In this document: piece by piece, positions 1 to 13,411 of the stretch
How positions within the stretch are numbered: position 1 is the stretch's first letter
Layout of the letters: every line of letters begins with the position of its first letter
Assembly (NCBI GenBank): GCA_000727475.1
Contig: KL647309.1
Coordinates: 689,820-753,819, forward strand
Reading direction: 5' to 3'
Origin: Sarcocystis neurona
Lineage: Eukaryota > Apicomplexa > Conoidasida > Eucoccidiorida > Sarcocystidae
Length of the DNA: 64,000 bases
The notes under the pieces: generated by a model
Databases searched by the model: none
What the model was told of the DNA's origin: nothing
Seen by the model: only the letters and a program-made list of their open reading frames with translations
Made by a program: the position numbers and the translations under genes

Positions 1-3000
1 GCATTGCCTGGATTCAGTACGCAGGTGTGCGACAAAGAATTTCATCTGTGTTCCTTACACGGCTACACTGCGCCCGCCTCGAATAGTCATCCCTCGAAGT
101 AGGAACCGATAACGAGGGAGCGCATCCCCTTCAAATGGAGCATAAGCTAGGCGGAGTCTTGTTGACCTTCGCGAGAATTCTTTGCGGTTTTGTGAGGAAG
201 GCTTCCGAGCACAGCGGGGAGCCAAACACTATGGCGGATGACGACGATGAACATGCGCAAATAGTGAGAAATAATGCTGTACGCATGACACCTGCCAGTA
301 ACTCGATTTACCAGCGTGCTAAAGGATGGGATAAACAGTGCTGAAAACGGTAAAAGGCCATCTAGATGTTGGTCCTCTGCTGCACCGGGCACCATGTGCA
401 GGACTCGAGGGGAGCTGGGTAATTCAATTTACACGTCGGTATGAGAGATTTGTCAGAGAAAGTAACTGTTGCTTAGATCCGTAGGGACTGCTCTTGCTGA
501 AAGAAGAGGTGTAGTGGTCTTCAGCAAGATTTCTCTCGTATTTGAGGCGACCAAACCACCGTGCGGGCGGCGGCAGCAGCCTCGTTCTCTCTCCACCGCC
601 AAGGGTGTGCTAGACGAATAAGATTGAGACACACTTGCAGTGCGAAAAAGCGTCTGTTGCTAGTCATTACATCTACATTTTGGTTCCACTACTATATCGG
701 TGCCGTCGTGTGATCGGTAAATTCTGCCACAACCTTGTCCGCCGGCAGAGGCGACCACGTAAAACAGCAGGCATCCCAGGTGTACCATAAATCAGGCCTA
801 GTTACATGTTGAAAATGCAGCAGCAGACCAGGGAAGAGACCCGGACGGTAGGAAGCTTTCCACAGCCGCACGATCAGGCCACGGTGTAGCGCACGGCGCA
901 GGAGGACGGAAAAAGCCAGTCTGCAGTGACGAAGGAGAGCTTTTCGGACATGGAAAATGTTCTTTGAATGGCGCACGCGCACTTACACCGCATAATGATG
1001 ACGCCATTGCTGGCTTTTTTCCTTTTTCAGACTTATAAACCTATATGCACATCAGACAAATGTGACTAATAATGGTTACATTTGCTCTTGTGCACATCCT
1101 TGCGCCTCCCTTTATATGCAGCTGACAAAAAAGTGTGAGGTCAAGTTTCCCCAATCTACACCACCTTGGAGGAGGCTGACTTCTGTAGACGTGCACATTG
1201 AAAAGCGAGCAATGAGTTAATGTGGATAAAGTTCGTCGGCGTCACTCCACCGCCAATTTGCTTGCACGAGCCGAAGGTGCTCTTTCTCCTTCGGTAGACT
1301 GTCAATTACTTCGCAAACGTCACAACATTCGAGTGCTCCTATGGATTCCCTGTACAAAGTTGACCTGGCCACGAATGCAGATGAAAACATACATGATCAC
1401 GTAAGCTTACGCGCTCACGTTGACGCATATGGATAGACTTATGCGTGTGCGGGCGTGTACTGGCGCACTTGAGGATGAGGCCCGCTAGAAATTCGGAATA
1501 GTCCTGTGTAGATATTTGTACCGGTGCACCATCGGCCATGATTTACGAAAGATAAAATTCCACCATTCAATCGAGCTCTACCTGCGTGCGAGAGGGGAAG
1601 CTCTTTTGAGGGGGTTCGCACGGACAACGACGAGAATGCCGACGGCTGAGGTGGCTCTGGGGCTTGGAACCAGCCATGCAGGCACTCGCACGGCTCAAGA
1701 TCTTTTGTCACGGGAGTGAGCTCAACGCACCAGTAACACCCATTACAGATAGTAGTTGGAAGCAGTCACCCGACAACGGTTATACCACATGTGCATCAGC
1801 ACGCCAGCAGCAGGAGCAGCCGTGTGCGTGACGTGCTTGTCCAGACTAGTTGTCAAGCCGTGCGAGTCCCTTGCAGATGTGTCACCGCGGCGTGGGGCAG
1901 CGGGCAGCTGCAGAACAGTTACACAGACGGGTAGCGGCGAACAGCCTGGATTACAGGGATCCATTTGAACGAAGCGGAAAGCGAGATACAATGACATTGT
2001 CGTCAAAGCCTCTAAGGGATAGCGCGTGTCAAGCAGAGAGGCCGCGCTCGTCCTCCGAACACACTGAGAGCAGCATAGGTCAACCCTTCAGACAAGCGAG
2101 AGTCGGACTGTAGACACGTGCTCACGTCAGACTCACGGCAGGAAAAATCTTGCTGAGAATTCCGGTCATACCCGTGAAGATTCTGCATATTTGAATTCTG
2201 TTGCACATATCTCTTACGGGGAGACGGTTACCCTTCTACGTGGAGACCTCCCCAGAGGTGCACATACACAATTCCATTGTGTGTGTACGTTTCTTGTGTC
2301 CCGCTCAACCTTGAAATCGCATGCAAGTATCCGTCAGTCTAGGTTACGTCACCCACGCTCCTTCAAAAGGTAAACGAAAAAATGCACGTGCACATCAGTT
2401 TGGGCTGCCGCCCGTCTCGCACGGTTGTCTGGCGTGTTCCGCACACCGCAGCGCCTTTGCAAGCGAAGTAACCTTTGCATTCCGTACTGCAGCTCGTGTT
2501 GAGTCGCAGGTCAATAATTGTACGTAGTTCACGTTGTCCAATAGAGTTGGACCTGGAGATGGTAGTGAAGTTCCTGCAGACTTTTACTCGTGTAGAGTAC
2601 AGCGCTCGAGAGAATGCAACACAATAGGAAGAGTCCATCCCTGATTGTAGTACGGCTACCTTAAAAGCAGCATGACCCGCAAGTGCACCTCAAGTCCGTA
2701 CAGAGGAGGCTCTTGCGGACGGGGCGTTTTTATTAGGTGGGGCGCACTACGTTAACCAGCAAATAGATCCTTCCTCCGACTCCTCTCCTCCTTGAAGGAC
2801 GGACCAGACTGCGGCAGCGTGGACGGCAGTAGCACGAGAAGACGAGCACTAATACGAAAATAAGCGCATCAGAGTGGAATGTTTCCAATGGTGGCAAAGG
2901 CAGCGCTGCCAAATCACGTACGACACATCCCATTACGCCCGGATGACCTGAGTGACCGAGCACACAAGTTGTCCGTGGAAACTGTTCCTTTACTTGGCTC

Positions 3001-3560
3001 TCAATCCTTTGTTAGCCCGCCGCACGCCCATCTGAGGGCTTAAAGTCTACTGAAAGTGCTCTAGATTCGATGGCTGGACGCTCCTTCTCAATTTTGAGGA
3101 TACACTCCGTTACTGAATGAATTTAGGACATTTGGACCAAGGAATAAGAAACTAGTAAATGCGATGACTACACCTGGGTAGGCTGCATACATGTTGGGCT
3201 TGTCTGTAGCTTCGTAACCCTCACGAACCGCGGCTTCTAGGAACACCTGCCTTGCTATTCCAAGATTTCTGGCTCTCTACTTTCACAGCAGCTTCTCTAC
3301 CCACGCCAGGCTATCCTGGCATATCACAAGCTTGTTCTGCTATGGATCGCTCTCATCGGCTCACAGGTCCGGACGATCTGCTGTGTCAGACAGGAGATCA
3401 ACTTTGTTCCATGAAGTCGTCCTCCCTTGTCATATAAGGAAATGTCAAAAGAACACGTGAGTGAACACATTCAGCTCACCAACAAGCGCTCCACCTGGTC
3501 GCGTCCTACGGCTGGGAACTCCGGCGGACTGTGGTCAAGCCAGGTAGACACGCATTGTCA
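1..3560. other. Left edge, no supported gene
   Basis: Only short overlapping reading frames on both strands, none with a recognisable domain, hydrophobic pattern or convincing splice junctions. Base composition is balanced and free of the CAG and TA arrays seen further right. I read it as intergenic or deeply intronic DNA of a repeat-poor segment. Confidence 0.5.
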
Positions 3561-3563
3561 GCG

Positions 3564-3683
3564 TAGCAAGTCGATGCATTATAGGGTTCTTCTTGTTGTA
3601 GTGTAGCAAGTCGATGCACTATAGGGCCCTTGTTGTTGTAGTGTTGCAAGTCGCTGCATTGGAGTGTCCTTGTTGTACTCTTC
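3564..3683. repeat. 40-bp tandem repeat, three copies
   Basis: Three head-to-tail copies start at 3564, 3604 and 3644, each opening with t(a/t)gcaagtcg and ending in a ttgttgta-type segment. Copies one and two differ at few positions; the third is more diverged. The array lies at the 3' end of the minus-strand reading frame at 3579-4064. Confidence 0.85.
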
Positions 3684-4064
3684 TGGAACCGGAGGTGGAG
3701 GATCTTCCTTGTCTGCTGGACTATGAACTAGGTTCCGTGTCCGCCTGCAGTGTACAGGAACTTCCGCAGTCGCTGATCCAGGCCTAAACAGCAACTGTGC
3801 GTCGTCGAGACGAACCAACGTCGTTAAGCGGTGCACTGTCAGAGAGAGTCGATCCGATCCTATAGCAGTTGCATGCGCCACAGAGATCCCTATTGGACAG
3901 TCCTCTTTATGGGGCCTACATGCTCCTCGTTCAAGCAGCAGCTCTGTTCCAGATGCAGGAATATCAGGAAGAATAGCAACTGTCAGTTCCATGACCCGCG
4001 CCTCTCCCGCCGGCTGTTCACTGGTAAATTCCCCTCTGAAAGCTCCGAGCGATCCAGGGCACAA
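3579..4064 (-). pseudogene. Possible retrotransposon pol remnant
   Basis: A 161-codon minus-strand open frame. Its middle, with GTELLLERG, GISVAHAT and LTTLVRLDDAQLLF in that order, resembles the linker that follows the protease in gypsy-type (Metaviridae) polyproteins, where a run like 'G-x-LL-E' is followed by a segment about native expression and a 'V-x-L-x-x-G/D-x-L' strand. No reverse transcriptase or integrase block was recognised beside it, and the frame is closed on both sides, so if genuine it is a fragment. Part of its C-terminus is encoded by the 40-bp tandem repeat. It could equally be a chance frame; the family call rests on visual resemblance only. Confidence 0.25.
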
Positions 4065-4472
4065 GCTTCAGGCCTGTGTTTCTGTCTCTACCCAGGTGCA
4101 GGGCCGTAGACAAACGCGAAGACTTCACTTTTAAGAAGCGTGCTGTAATTGACTGTACGGTGCCAGTGTCGGCAGGAAGCGACCAAGCCAGGTGACAACT
4201 GGCAACGTCACCAGGTTTCAGGATCGACAACCAGCCGACGTCTGGCAAGCGACGCGTACAACACGGCCTCGTAGAGTGAACTGTGGCCGTGAACAAGCTG
4301 CACGCATGTCGACCTTGACGGCGCGGACCGGTATATTTTCTTTCTGGACTTCACGGCTGGTCAACACTTTTCCGGCAAACGCGTAATAGAAATGCTACGT
4401 CTGCAAAGGGACCAGAAATGTGTAGTCAATGCATGCATCCATGTGGAGAACACTTGAAATGCAATGAACGTG

Positions 4473-5204
4473 TCAGCGACAGCGACGGATCTCGAGATGT
4501 AGGTGCAGCAGCAAGGCGGAATTACCATCGTGTGAATCCGTTACCCTGTCTGCTGTGGCGACGGATATATTTTCGGAGAGAGAGGAATTACTGTATGCTG
4601 CGAGAGCTACTGGAGCCACTGCGCTCAGGACCATTCGTGTTGACCTGCAGTGCGCACCACATGCAGAATGCGGCCTCCTCCGTGGGAGCAATTGCTCATC
4701 CACAAGAATAACAGCAGACAGCAACGGATGACGCGCTACTAAGACGACAAGCTGAGACGACAACAAATGGTATATATTGTCCTCACCCAGCTGCAACAGC
4801 TCTGGCGCCCGTGTGTGCTTCAGTCTCGCCATGTACAGGAGGTCGCACCTCAAGACGGGGGAAGAAAAAGTGCCCAGGCCAGAGCCTATATACGTCCAGA
4901 AGCTTTGCACCTCTGCAGAGTGCTCTATTCGACCCAGGAGTTCGTGCATGTTTAGTACACTCCCTAGCAGCGAAATACAGCAAACGACCGGCCAAGCGCC
5001 TGCGGATACTAGTGCTTGGTCGCCCTCTTTGTGTATGCGTAGTGGAAGTAGATGCCTTCTCTGCAACAGTGTAAGAGTTCGAGCATTGGCACTGGTACCG
5101 ACTAGCGTGAACAACCGCATTCTTATCGTGAGTTTCTTTTCCACTGGCAGTCTGGTAGGCTGTTTGTTCTCACGACGAGCATAACGACCTGTCGAAGTGT
5201 GCAC
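4473..5204 (-). other. Long unassigned open frame
   Basis: A 243-codon open frame on the minus strand, among the longest in the left 13 kb. It is leucine-rich with no recognisable catalytic motif, no signal peptide at its start and no clear splice sites at its ends. Competing frames on the plus strand cover the same DNA. It may belong to the same degenerate mobile element as the frame at 3579-4064, or be non-coding. Confidence 0.15.
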
Positions 5205-5835
5205 ATCCAGTCTCTCAAGATGGAGTTTGCGACAAATCGTGAATTACACACGCCTTTTATATGTATACTGCACCCCGTTGTGCTCTTTGCGCGAATTCGT
5301 CTCTGCTTCGGGGAAACCATCCCAAGTTTCCCTGCGAGCGCCTGCCTCGGAAAGAGTTTTACATGATTCTTAGGGAAGTCTTAGCTGGAACAAAGTCGAG
5401 TAGGTCCTGCGATTGAACAGGCGAAATGGACGAAATGGACGGTAGGACTGGACAGCAGATCAGCTGGTCAGAGTCCACAACAGATACCTGTCACCCAACA
5501 AAGGTGCAGTGTTTTCTCAACAGACTCTCATGAGAGGACGACAGCCGAAAGGAAAAAGCTGGAACTACGATACCTGCACGTCACACCAGCTGAGTGAACC
5601 CCCGCTGCATACCAGATGCAGTACCCCCTTTACGTCGTAGACGGCTTTCTAAACCGACAGGCGTGTCCGTAGGCTGACGTGATTATGGGGGCTTGTCAGG
5701 AGGGAGGCTTGATTTCGTAGGAGGGCCGTGTAGTTTTATTTCACAGCAGGATTGTTGTTTCTCTTCGTGGAGATCGACTTTTCAGTTATTTCCTCGAAAG
5801 TAAGCCACCCAGGTCGATAGCAGCGGTGTATCCGT

Positions 5836-6171
5836 CTAGTCCTGCACACCGCCTCCCCGCCCGTCGTTATTGACTCTAAATTTTATTCCTGCTGTGAACA
5901 ATCCGTGGCCGCTCGTATTCGGATATTTCTTCAGTGGCACACGTGAGGTTCCATCCCATCCGTGATGGCACAACAGCAGCGACGCCAACTGCACGATTTC
6001 GAGATCGGTCGCCCCAGTGTCCAAGGAAAATTCAGGTAGTACCAGTCGGAGCGAGTAGACTCGGAAAAGACGTCCCACATAACCGCCAGGTGAACTAAGG
6101 ATGCTTCTGACATAAAGGGACGCGTCTCGTCCGCCCGAAACAAATTCGCGCCTGGGGCATCCATCGTTCAC
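5836..6171 (-). pseudogene. Possible retropepsin-like fragment
   Basis: A 111-codon minus-strand frame containing FSLDTGATDLEIV. This resembles the retroviral/retrotransposon aspartic protease signature (hydrophobic-x-hydrophobic-D-[ST]-G-[STA]). Downstream residues include a glycine-rich stretch, but I cannot place the flap or the second hydrophobic-G motif. Together with the frame at 3579-4064 on the same strand this could be scattered gypsy-type debris, although the order and spacing do not form an intact element. A nine-residue match can arise by chance. Confidence 0.2.
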
Positions 6172-6971
6172 TGCATCCTGCCGCGAACTAGGACTGAGAC
6201 GCGACTAATACACGGTAGAGCCGAGCCAATCTCTTGCGTAATTCAGTCCGATGCGCATCTCACGAGTGGGTGCAAAATGGATTCGCGTCTGTTGGTAGAT
6301 TTCAGCGAAGATGTGGGAAAATCTGCATGACGTGCCACAGGCCGATTTTGCAGCAGGTGGCAAGTGTTTCTGCATGCGTCCGTGCACGTCGGAACAACGA
6401 GCTTGTGGTTGCGCATAAGAAGTACAATCAACCCAAAATTTTTCAGGTCCTTCCGGAATTGCTTGCGAGGGAAATTTCGCTCGCGTTGTCTAAGCCGACA
6501 GCCTCGAGGGACTGTCACGGTCGGCGTGCGTCGTCCTCGGTTGCTCCTACGGGTGCGGCAGTGGCAATGTACTCGCGCTGTTGGTCCACAAGTTCTCGCG
6601 TGAGCGTGTGCCGAATCACAGCGGAATTGCCACCAAGCACGGCCAACGGTTGTTGTGTTATACCTTTGTGTTTTTCGTGGTGGAGCTCTGCCGAAACCGT
6701 TAGAAGACACAGCAGTGGGATTATCCGGTCTGCGGTTCTGCCGTTTTTCTTTTTGAAGAACGGCGTCGCCTTTGGCTTCGACTCTTCCCAAAGTATCGCA
6801 TCCAGAACGTCATAATACATGCTGCTACTACGACTACAGCGAACACCTCGCCCACGACCTGGTAGCTTCCCGGGCGTTGAACTGTATGCTGTGATGTCTG
6901 CAGTTGGAAAGGAGCAGTGTTCACACGCGTAGGATTTGTGTCCATGTTGAGATTGATTAGCAAGAGGCAAC

Positions 6972-8550
6972 TGTGGAAAGGCCCTTCTGCCTGTGTACCC
7001 GTCTCACACCGAGGCTTTCCAATTAGAAACACATTAGCGAAGTAGTTTACGTATTGCGGAAGTTGTTCAGCCAGCGTCCGGCACCCAAGATCACAAACAC
7101 TTCCGTCTCATAATGTGTGTTGTCTTTAACAAAATGGACCACCCGCACAGATCCACAGTACGCATGGTTGTCGACGAAGGTATTTTCGTCTCAATAAAAC
7201 CACTAGATCTCGGCTTCATATAGCACAGAGGAGAGACACAAGCGGTATAGGCTTAATACACTGGATGTTGGAGGCTGCAGTCTCCCTTGTAATGAGGCGA
7301 CCCTGTCGGCATGTTCAGAGGTCCCTTCCGTGGAGCATAGCTCCCAGATGTGTTTTCACGGCGCGGTTCCCGGCGCGTGAATGACGGCGCTCAAACGTCA
7401 GGGTCACCTCGGGACTTCAGCATCTTCGGCACCATACGGGTAAGGATTTTGTCAACCATTTGTAGACGAGCTGAATGGTTTATCTTTCGTACACCGTAAA
7501 GAATATTCTTCCTCAGTCGGCGGCGCGTCAGGCACGTCCAGCTGAGGAACCGTCTATAGGGAGGAGAACTGTTTTTTCAAACGCTCTGCATAGTAGGGAA
7601 GAAAACTGCATGTTTGCGCACCCATCTATGTGTTGCACAGGCGTGCAAATAGGTACTAATTATTCCCCGGTACGCTGGACCTGCCATTTTCGAGAAATGT
7701 TTGTGTTTGTGCGAGTTACACACGCTCGTGCATATACACATATATATCTATTCTGCACACTCACTCACACACTGACGGCGTACCTGCGGTAGCACTGAGG
7801 TGTGCCAGTTACTTGGTACAGAACACGCTGACAAATTACACTTGTGTCGTTATATGTGTCTCTGTTTGTGTCTTCGTGCGGTCTGCAACTGCTGATAATG
7901 TGTCTGCGACGACAGACGGGGCAGAAGATAGCATCGCGAAACCAAATGCGCGTGTGCCGTCGTCCCATCATGTCAACGAACACTATGTTGACTTGTGGTC
8001 CTCTGCAGCAGAGGTAGGGGGATGAAATGATGTGATTCTGAAGAGGTGCTCATATTGGAGGCTACGCAGACTTCCTGAAGTTTGTGCGGGGAGCAACTCT
8101 AAGTACGCAAGTTCACCAATACACGACGACGAATGCGCACGGTATATTCGTTATATCTTAGAGTGAGGAGGAATGCCCCTCACAGCGACCGTCGCAGCTG
8201 TGGTTTTCTAGGTCCCCAAGTCTGACATAGTGGCAACGAATCGCGTGTTTGAGATCTCGCTGCTGCGGTACAAACGGGTGCGTAGGCGTGGGTGGTCAGG
8301 CAGTGTTTTCCGCCTCTCCTTTTACGCAACTTCTTTTGTAAGGCCCTTCGTAAAAGATGATGCGCCACTGCACAGCAGATGGCACTGAATTATTCTTCAC
8401 AGCCCTGCCCCGTCCTGCTCAACCTGCTGGTTTTTCGGGTAGATAAGGACTGCTGTTGCTTGGCTGAGGAACGCGAAACCCACGACAGCTTTTGGCGGCT
8501 GCTGACACTGCTGATACTCAGTGGAGAACGTCGAAGTTAAAACCGCTCCT
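6972..8550. other. No supported gene
   Basis: Short frames only. A CA/TA-rich patch lies near 7700-7770. Nothing else recognisable. Confidence 0.4.
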
Positions 8551-9000
8551 CGATGACGGGTGAACTGCTTCTATCATTTCCATTCTGTGAGTCGGTGTTG
8601 CTGCTGAGGCCGCTTTGTGTGGTTTGGTCTAACGCAGCTGCTGGGACCGATCCGCGAGGGGTCACTGTGGCAGATGCTGCTCACGTTGCTAGTGTTGTGT
8701 CGTCAACTGCCGACGTGCCTGCTGAATGTACGTACCTGGCTTCACTGGTAACTAGTGTTCCGGGAGCTGCGAGTATACGAGGTGCCTCTGCCGGTGCAGC
8801 AGCCTGCATTCTGGCGACGCCGGCGTAGACACTTGGGGTTCGACACAGCAGTACTACTACAGCATTTGGATCTTGATTGTGCTTAATGAAATTTTCGTGC
8901 TACTGGTGTCCGGTGCTCCCCCTGAATCAGATTCCATCGTAGGTTTCTCTACGGGCTCTTCATCCACGGGAAGTCCACCGAAGCTTTGGACAGATTTACG

Positions 9001-9112
9001 CACGAGCAGAGTTCAGCACCTAACCGACTTTATACTGACCGGAAAAAGTATTCACTCACGAGTAGAGCTCAGCAATCAACCAACTGTATACTGCCCGAAC
9101 AAAAGTACTACA
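9001..9112. repeat. 56-bp tandem duplication
   Basis: Two diverged head-to-tail copies of about 56 bp: the first begins near 9001 (acgagcagagttcagca) and the second near 9057 (acgagtagagctcagca). Both continue with an 'aacc(g/a)act.tatactg.cc' segment and an aaaagta motif. The period is not a multiple of three, so it would shift any frame through it; the 132-codon plus-strand frame over it is therefore not evidence of coding by itself. Confidence 0.7.
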
Positions 9113-9344
9113 GACTTGAAGCAGTTACCACAGACTCTTCAAGACCCCCTACTTCCACAGATCGCTTCCGTTTGTCACGTGCGCCAATGTTCAACTGCAG
9201 GAAAACCTGTAGAACTTCTTTATTCGCTCGCTCAACTAGGCGGCGGACAAAGACAAGCTGAAATCTTCTGAATCGCATGGGGGCAGGTGTCAGTGAGGGG
9301 GTCAACATGGCACCAAAGCGCCGTAGAGTACGCCTACAGTGCAT

Positions 9345-12300
9345 CAGACGGGCACAAACCGCAACGATCCGCAGCCGTAGAGCGGAGGATGGAATGCCAA
9401 TCAGATAGCGTTTTGTTGGTTATCGCATGAGGATGTCTCTTGTTATGCCCTCGATCGTGCCGTGCTACTACAGCAAAAGCTCTGCGGGTAGAGCGCCGCT
9501 TCTAAGGACGGCCAGGTCGAGAGATGAGCGCCGTCTGTGCGTAATGACGCAACCAGCAAAACGGTGAGGCCAGGCGGTGCGCCAGTTTCCTGCAGGTGGT
9601 GATGCCGGCAGTCCGGGCCAGAGCACAGCATAGGTAGGGGATTGTAACGCCACCTCTCGCATCCTGATGAGTCATTGTCGCAGACACACGACCATGCCTC
9701 ATACAAGACGCAGCACGAAGAATCAGCCGACAAGAGTCAACCGACTTCTAAACGTTTCTTGAAAGCTACCGCCTCCACAGCCCTGCGAGCTATCAAACGG
9801 TTGCTGCACACGTAGCGGGGGATCACCAGAAGTCTACCATTCGGAACTCGTGCGCTGCGCTGTCGTGAACCTTCCGAACTTTTGTTGTCTTTGTGAGTCG
9901 TTCAACAAAATAGCGATAAAAAAGGCAATATTTCACTGGGTGTCCCCTTCAGCAGAATGGCGAAACATGGTCACCGCCGTAGACGCGAGTATGGCCTTTA
10001 GAGCAAAGTGGTGTCCTTAGACAGCCTGCGGCTCTTCCAGTGTCGCGTGAAGGACTGGACATGCTGTCGGCTGGTTTGAACTTCCCCTCATTACTCCTGC
10101 GTTGCAGCGAAAGAAGGGGTCGACTGTTCAACAACTCACCAGGTGTCTTCGGTTGTAGTCCATCAGTTCCGCACCTTACGACACAGAGAAGAACATCCAC
10201 TCAGCGCACTGCACAAGCGAATTCGCGCGCCCGTGATGTCGGACACTCATGTCAAACACGTAGCTACGAACACCTTTGTTTGACAGGACCGCAGCCGTCG
10301 TGTAGAAGAAAACGTTATTGTGCATCTTGAATTTACTCAATACCGTCAATAGACTGCCTGAAAAGTCTGCTTCATAGACAGCTCTCCAGCTGCTCCTTAA
10401 CTGTGTTCTGCGACTCTTTCAGCTGACCTCTTCAGGATGATCTGCAAAAAAAAAGAACAGATGGTTGTATGACGCTCAGACATGTGACTGCTGTCGAAGG
10501 GCCGCACAAGAACGTACAAAGAATTATTGCAGAGTTCAAAAGGGCCTCATAACAGGTCCCTCCCAAGAAAGATCTGAGCTTTAAATGCCCTCCTAAAAGA
10601 TGCACATGAGTCCGACGGGAAAAGAAGAGCGTCATCGCCACCAGCTTTTCACGTGCGCGAATACGACTGTCGCGTAGCTACCGTTGCGAAGGGGAATGAG
10701 GTAGTCTACATGTGTTTGAGTCCGCGTAAGGCCTCTCTACCACACGCTGAGGCGACTGTTGCGTACAGGGCCCCAAAGATGTATAATTACATATACTTGG
10801 AACGCGCATTAACCAGTAGGTTTTGGCGTGCATACACGCGTCGCCACACGTGTTTAAGGACAAATATGTCCGACCCGTACGTCGCGCCGAACATGTTACG
10901 ACCACGTAGAGGGATATCTGAAAGGTCAGCGGATAATGCAACTGCGTGAACGACAATCTGCAGGTTCAGTCACCACCAGCAAGAGTTCCGGAGACGTGCT
11001 GCTGAGCGTAGTGTGGAAACGCATTGAAGACTTGTACTCAGATTTCACCGTATAATGCTCTCAGGTGTGCCCGCGCGCTGCACGGTTCCGGCTGTTGCAC
11101 ATACATACGTTAAAAATAAGAGTAGCTCTGTATGATATACATTTTATTGTGCACATGCGTGCGAAGTACGAATACTGCGCTGTATGCGTGTTTACGCTGA
11201 CGTGGTTTCACTTGACGAAGGTCCGCGTGTCCTGGATACCTTGAGCAACGTGTTTCTTTACATCCAGCCGAAATGTCCATCAATGCATGATTGAAAATGT
11301 CTCTACTCAATGCACTCCATCTCTATACAAAAATCTTGACAGTATGCACTCGTGCTGTTCTTTGCAAACGTAAGTAACTACGCGATTGCAACTACACTAG
11401 TAGACGCACCGAACGATGGCGGACGTGTACGGATACATATGTACATACATGTACGTGTATCCCTAGACGTGCATGTAGTGCATACTTTCATATTCTCGTG
11501 TCCCCCGCAGTTTTCCTGAGTGTATCTTTCTTTGCTGCTAGAGTTGCGTAAACTCAACAGCTTCAACGTATGCACAAGAACACATGTGTTCCGTGTTTCC
11601 CGTGTATGTGTTGTGCACGTAGACTACATTGTACTAGCAAGGCGTCACAGACATACTGTATCTGCACTTGTGTGTATCTGTGTGTCTGTATCTTACATAA
11701 TTTGGTCCTCCCCGTAAAATGTGGATTTCAGCACCATTCCACAGACATCTTCCGGTGCGCCCGGAGGACTGACACGTGCGTACTGACCTTCAGGCAAATG
11801 TGTGACCGGGACGCTTGTCTGGTAAGAAGATAGCAGCTGTCAGTGAAAAGTGGACGCACGTAGTTGTGGAACTGATGACGAGGGAGCAGCCACCTGTGAA
11901 ACAGGAAATTTCTCTTTTCTATGGATACAACTGTGGGTGTGTGCTTGCACGTTTGTCCGTCAAATATTGGAGTGAAACTATCCATTTGCGCCTGACTGTC
12001 GCCAACCCTCCAGAATCCGTGTGCGCAGGTGACGACAAGGATACAGCATTTCTGGTCGCCCGCCAGTCCTGCTCATGTAAGTCTGTGAGCTCACTTCTTT
12101 CGTAACAAGGGAGACGCCTGCGCTCGCGAGGAGCGATGAGAACGCTTGTGGTACTGCACCCCGCACCACGTGTATACCGTCCTCGGTCCACAGCTGCGCG
12201 TATTCATTGCACTTACATGAACGTAAACAGCATCAGTACAAATGTCGGGTGCGCCACAGCGAGCAACAGTTGCTGGAGTGCGCCACCTGACCCTCGCCAG

Positions 12301-12440
12301 TGTGGTAGAGCCTGGATTGTCTTTTGCCTGCGTCCTCCACTGCTTCTGTGCGACAGCTGTACTGTATACATATGTGTGTATATGCCACTGTGCTATGTAT
12401 GTAATTACATAGGAACACAGATGTAAGTTCTTGTAAGAAC
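9345..12440. other. No supported gene
   Basis: Overlapping short frames on both strands with no recognisable protein. The plus-strand frame at 11815-12105 looks mildly protein-like but has no domain and no verified neighbours. Confidence 0.4.
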
Positions 12441-12452
12441 GTGCATGTGGCC

Positions 12453-12506
12453 GTGTATATATATATATATATTTGTGTGTGTGTGTGTGTGTGTGTGCGC
12501 GTGTGT
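12453..12506. repeat. Compound TA/TG microsatellite
   Basis: About ten TA dinucleotides run directly into about eleven TG dinucleotides, followed by a short imperfect gc/gt tail. It is an isolated microsatellite inside the otherwise repeat-poor left segment. Confidence 0.95.
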
Positions 12507-13411
12507 TGCACGCGCGGCTCATCTTCAGTCACACAGGGATAGCTTAGTTGTTGTGACAGACGTGCACTTGTGCTTTCCGTGACCTGGAAGAAGTTTTCCG
12601 CGCAAGTGCTGCCCATCGGATCTAATATGCTGCGCGTATTTTTCCGCAACTCGTGTCTGAGATGCGCACGTGTGTGCATACACACGACTTTCGTCGCTGG
12701 AACACTCAGACGCAAGAAAGTGCATGATGCCAGTGGAACACAAATCGCATGACGCAAAGACTTGGATGCATCTTTTACGAAGGATCTTTTGGTTGAGAGG
12801 GCGCCTCAGCACTACCAGACTGCAGGTCTCCATTTTGCTCACGCCGCCTTTCTCCTTCGTGGACGCCTCATCTTTGGGAGCACTACAAGGCTCAATTCTC
12901 TGTAGGACTCCCTTTGACTTTTTTCACGTACAAACCCCTACACTCTGGAAATACATGGAGAGATCAATTTGGCCAGTTCATCTTACTGACTGGTTCAACT
13001 TTGTTTCTGAAGTTTCTCCCGTGGTTGGAGGGCATTTAAACCCACAGCTGCCTGGGTAGGATTCCACAAGGAAGGATTTGTTCGTTATATGTTGTCTGCT
13101 GTGCCAGTCCAGCAGCGAAAATTCCCGGCTGTTCCCACTTGAATTGAGGGTTAGGTTCTACAAATGTCATACTCTAGTGAGCAAGTATTTAGCAGGGGTA
13201 TGTCTGAATTGAAGAACGCAGATGCAGGGGGGGGGCCCGCCGCATCTGTCCTGACTGGAAATGAAGAGGCACGTCCAAAAGCGGCAGTCTCACTCGACAC
13301 TTAGCGTCATGCATCTGGTGCCGTGAAAGTTTGCAGGAGGCCCAGTTTGAAATGGGAAAGAAGCTTTCAGAACTTGGCTCGCACTCGCGTGAGAATACAG
13401 GGCAAACGGAG

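Noticed and set aside
12670..13059. 129-codon plus-strand frame with a Trp-rich C-terminus
   Set aside because: It looks mildly protein-like but has no family, no splice partners and no conserved motif that I can name.
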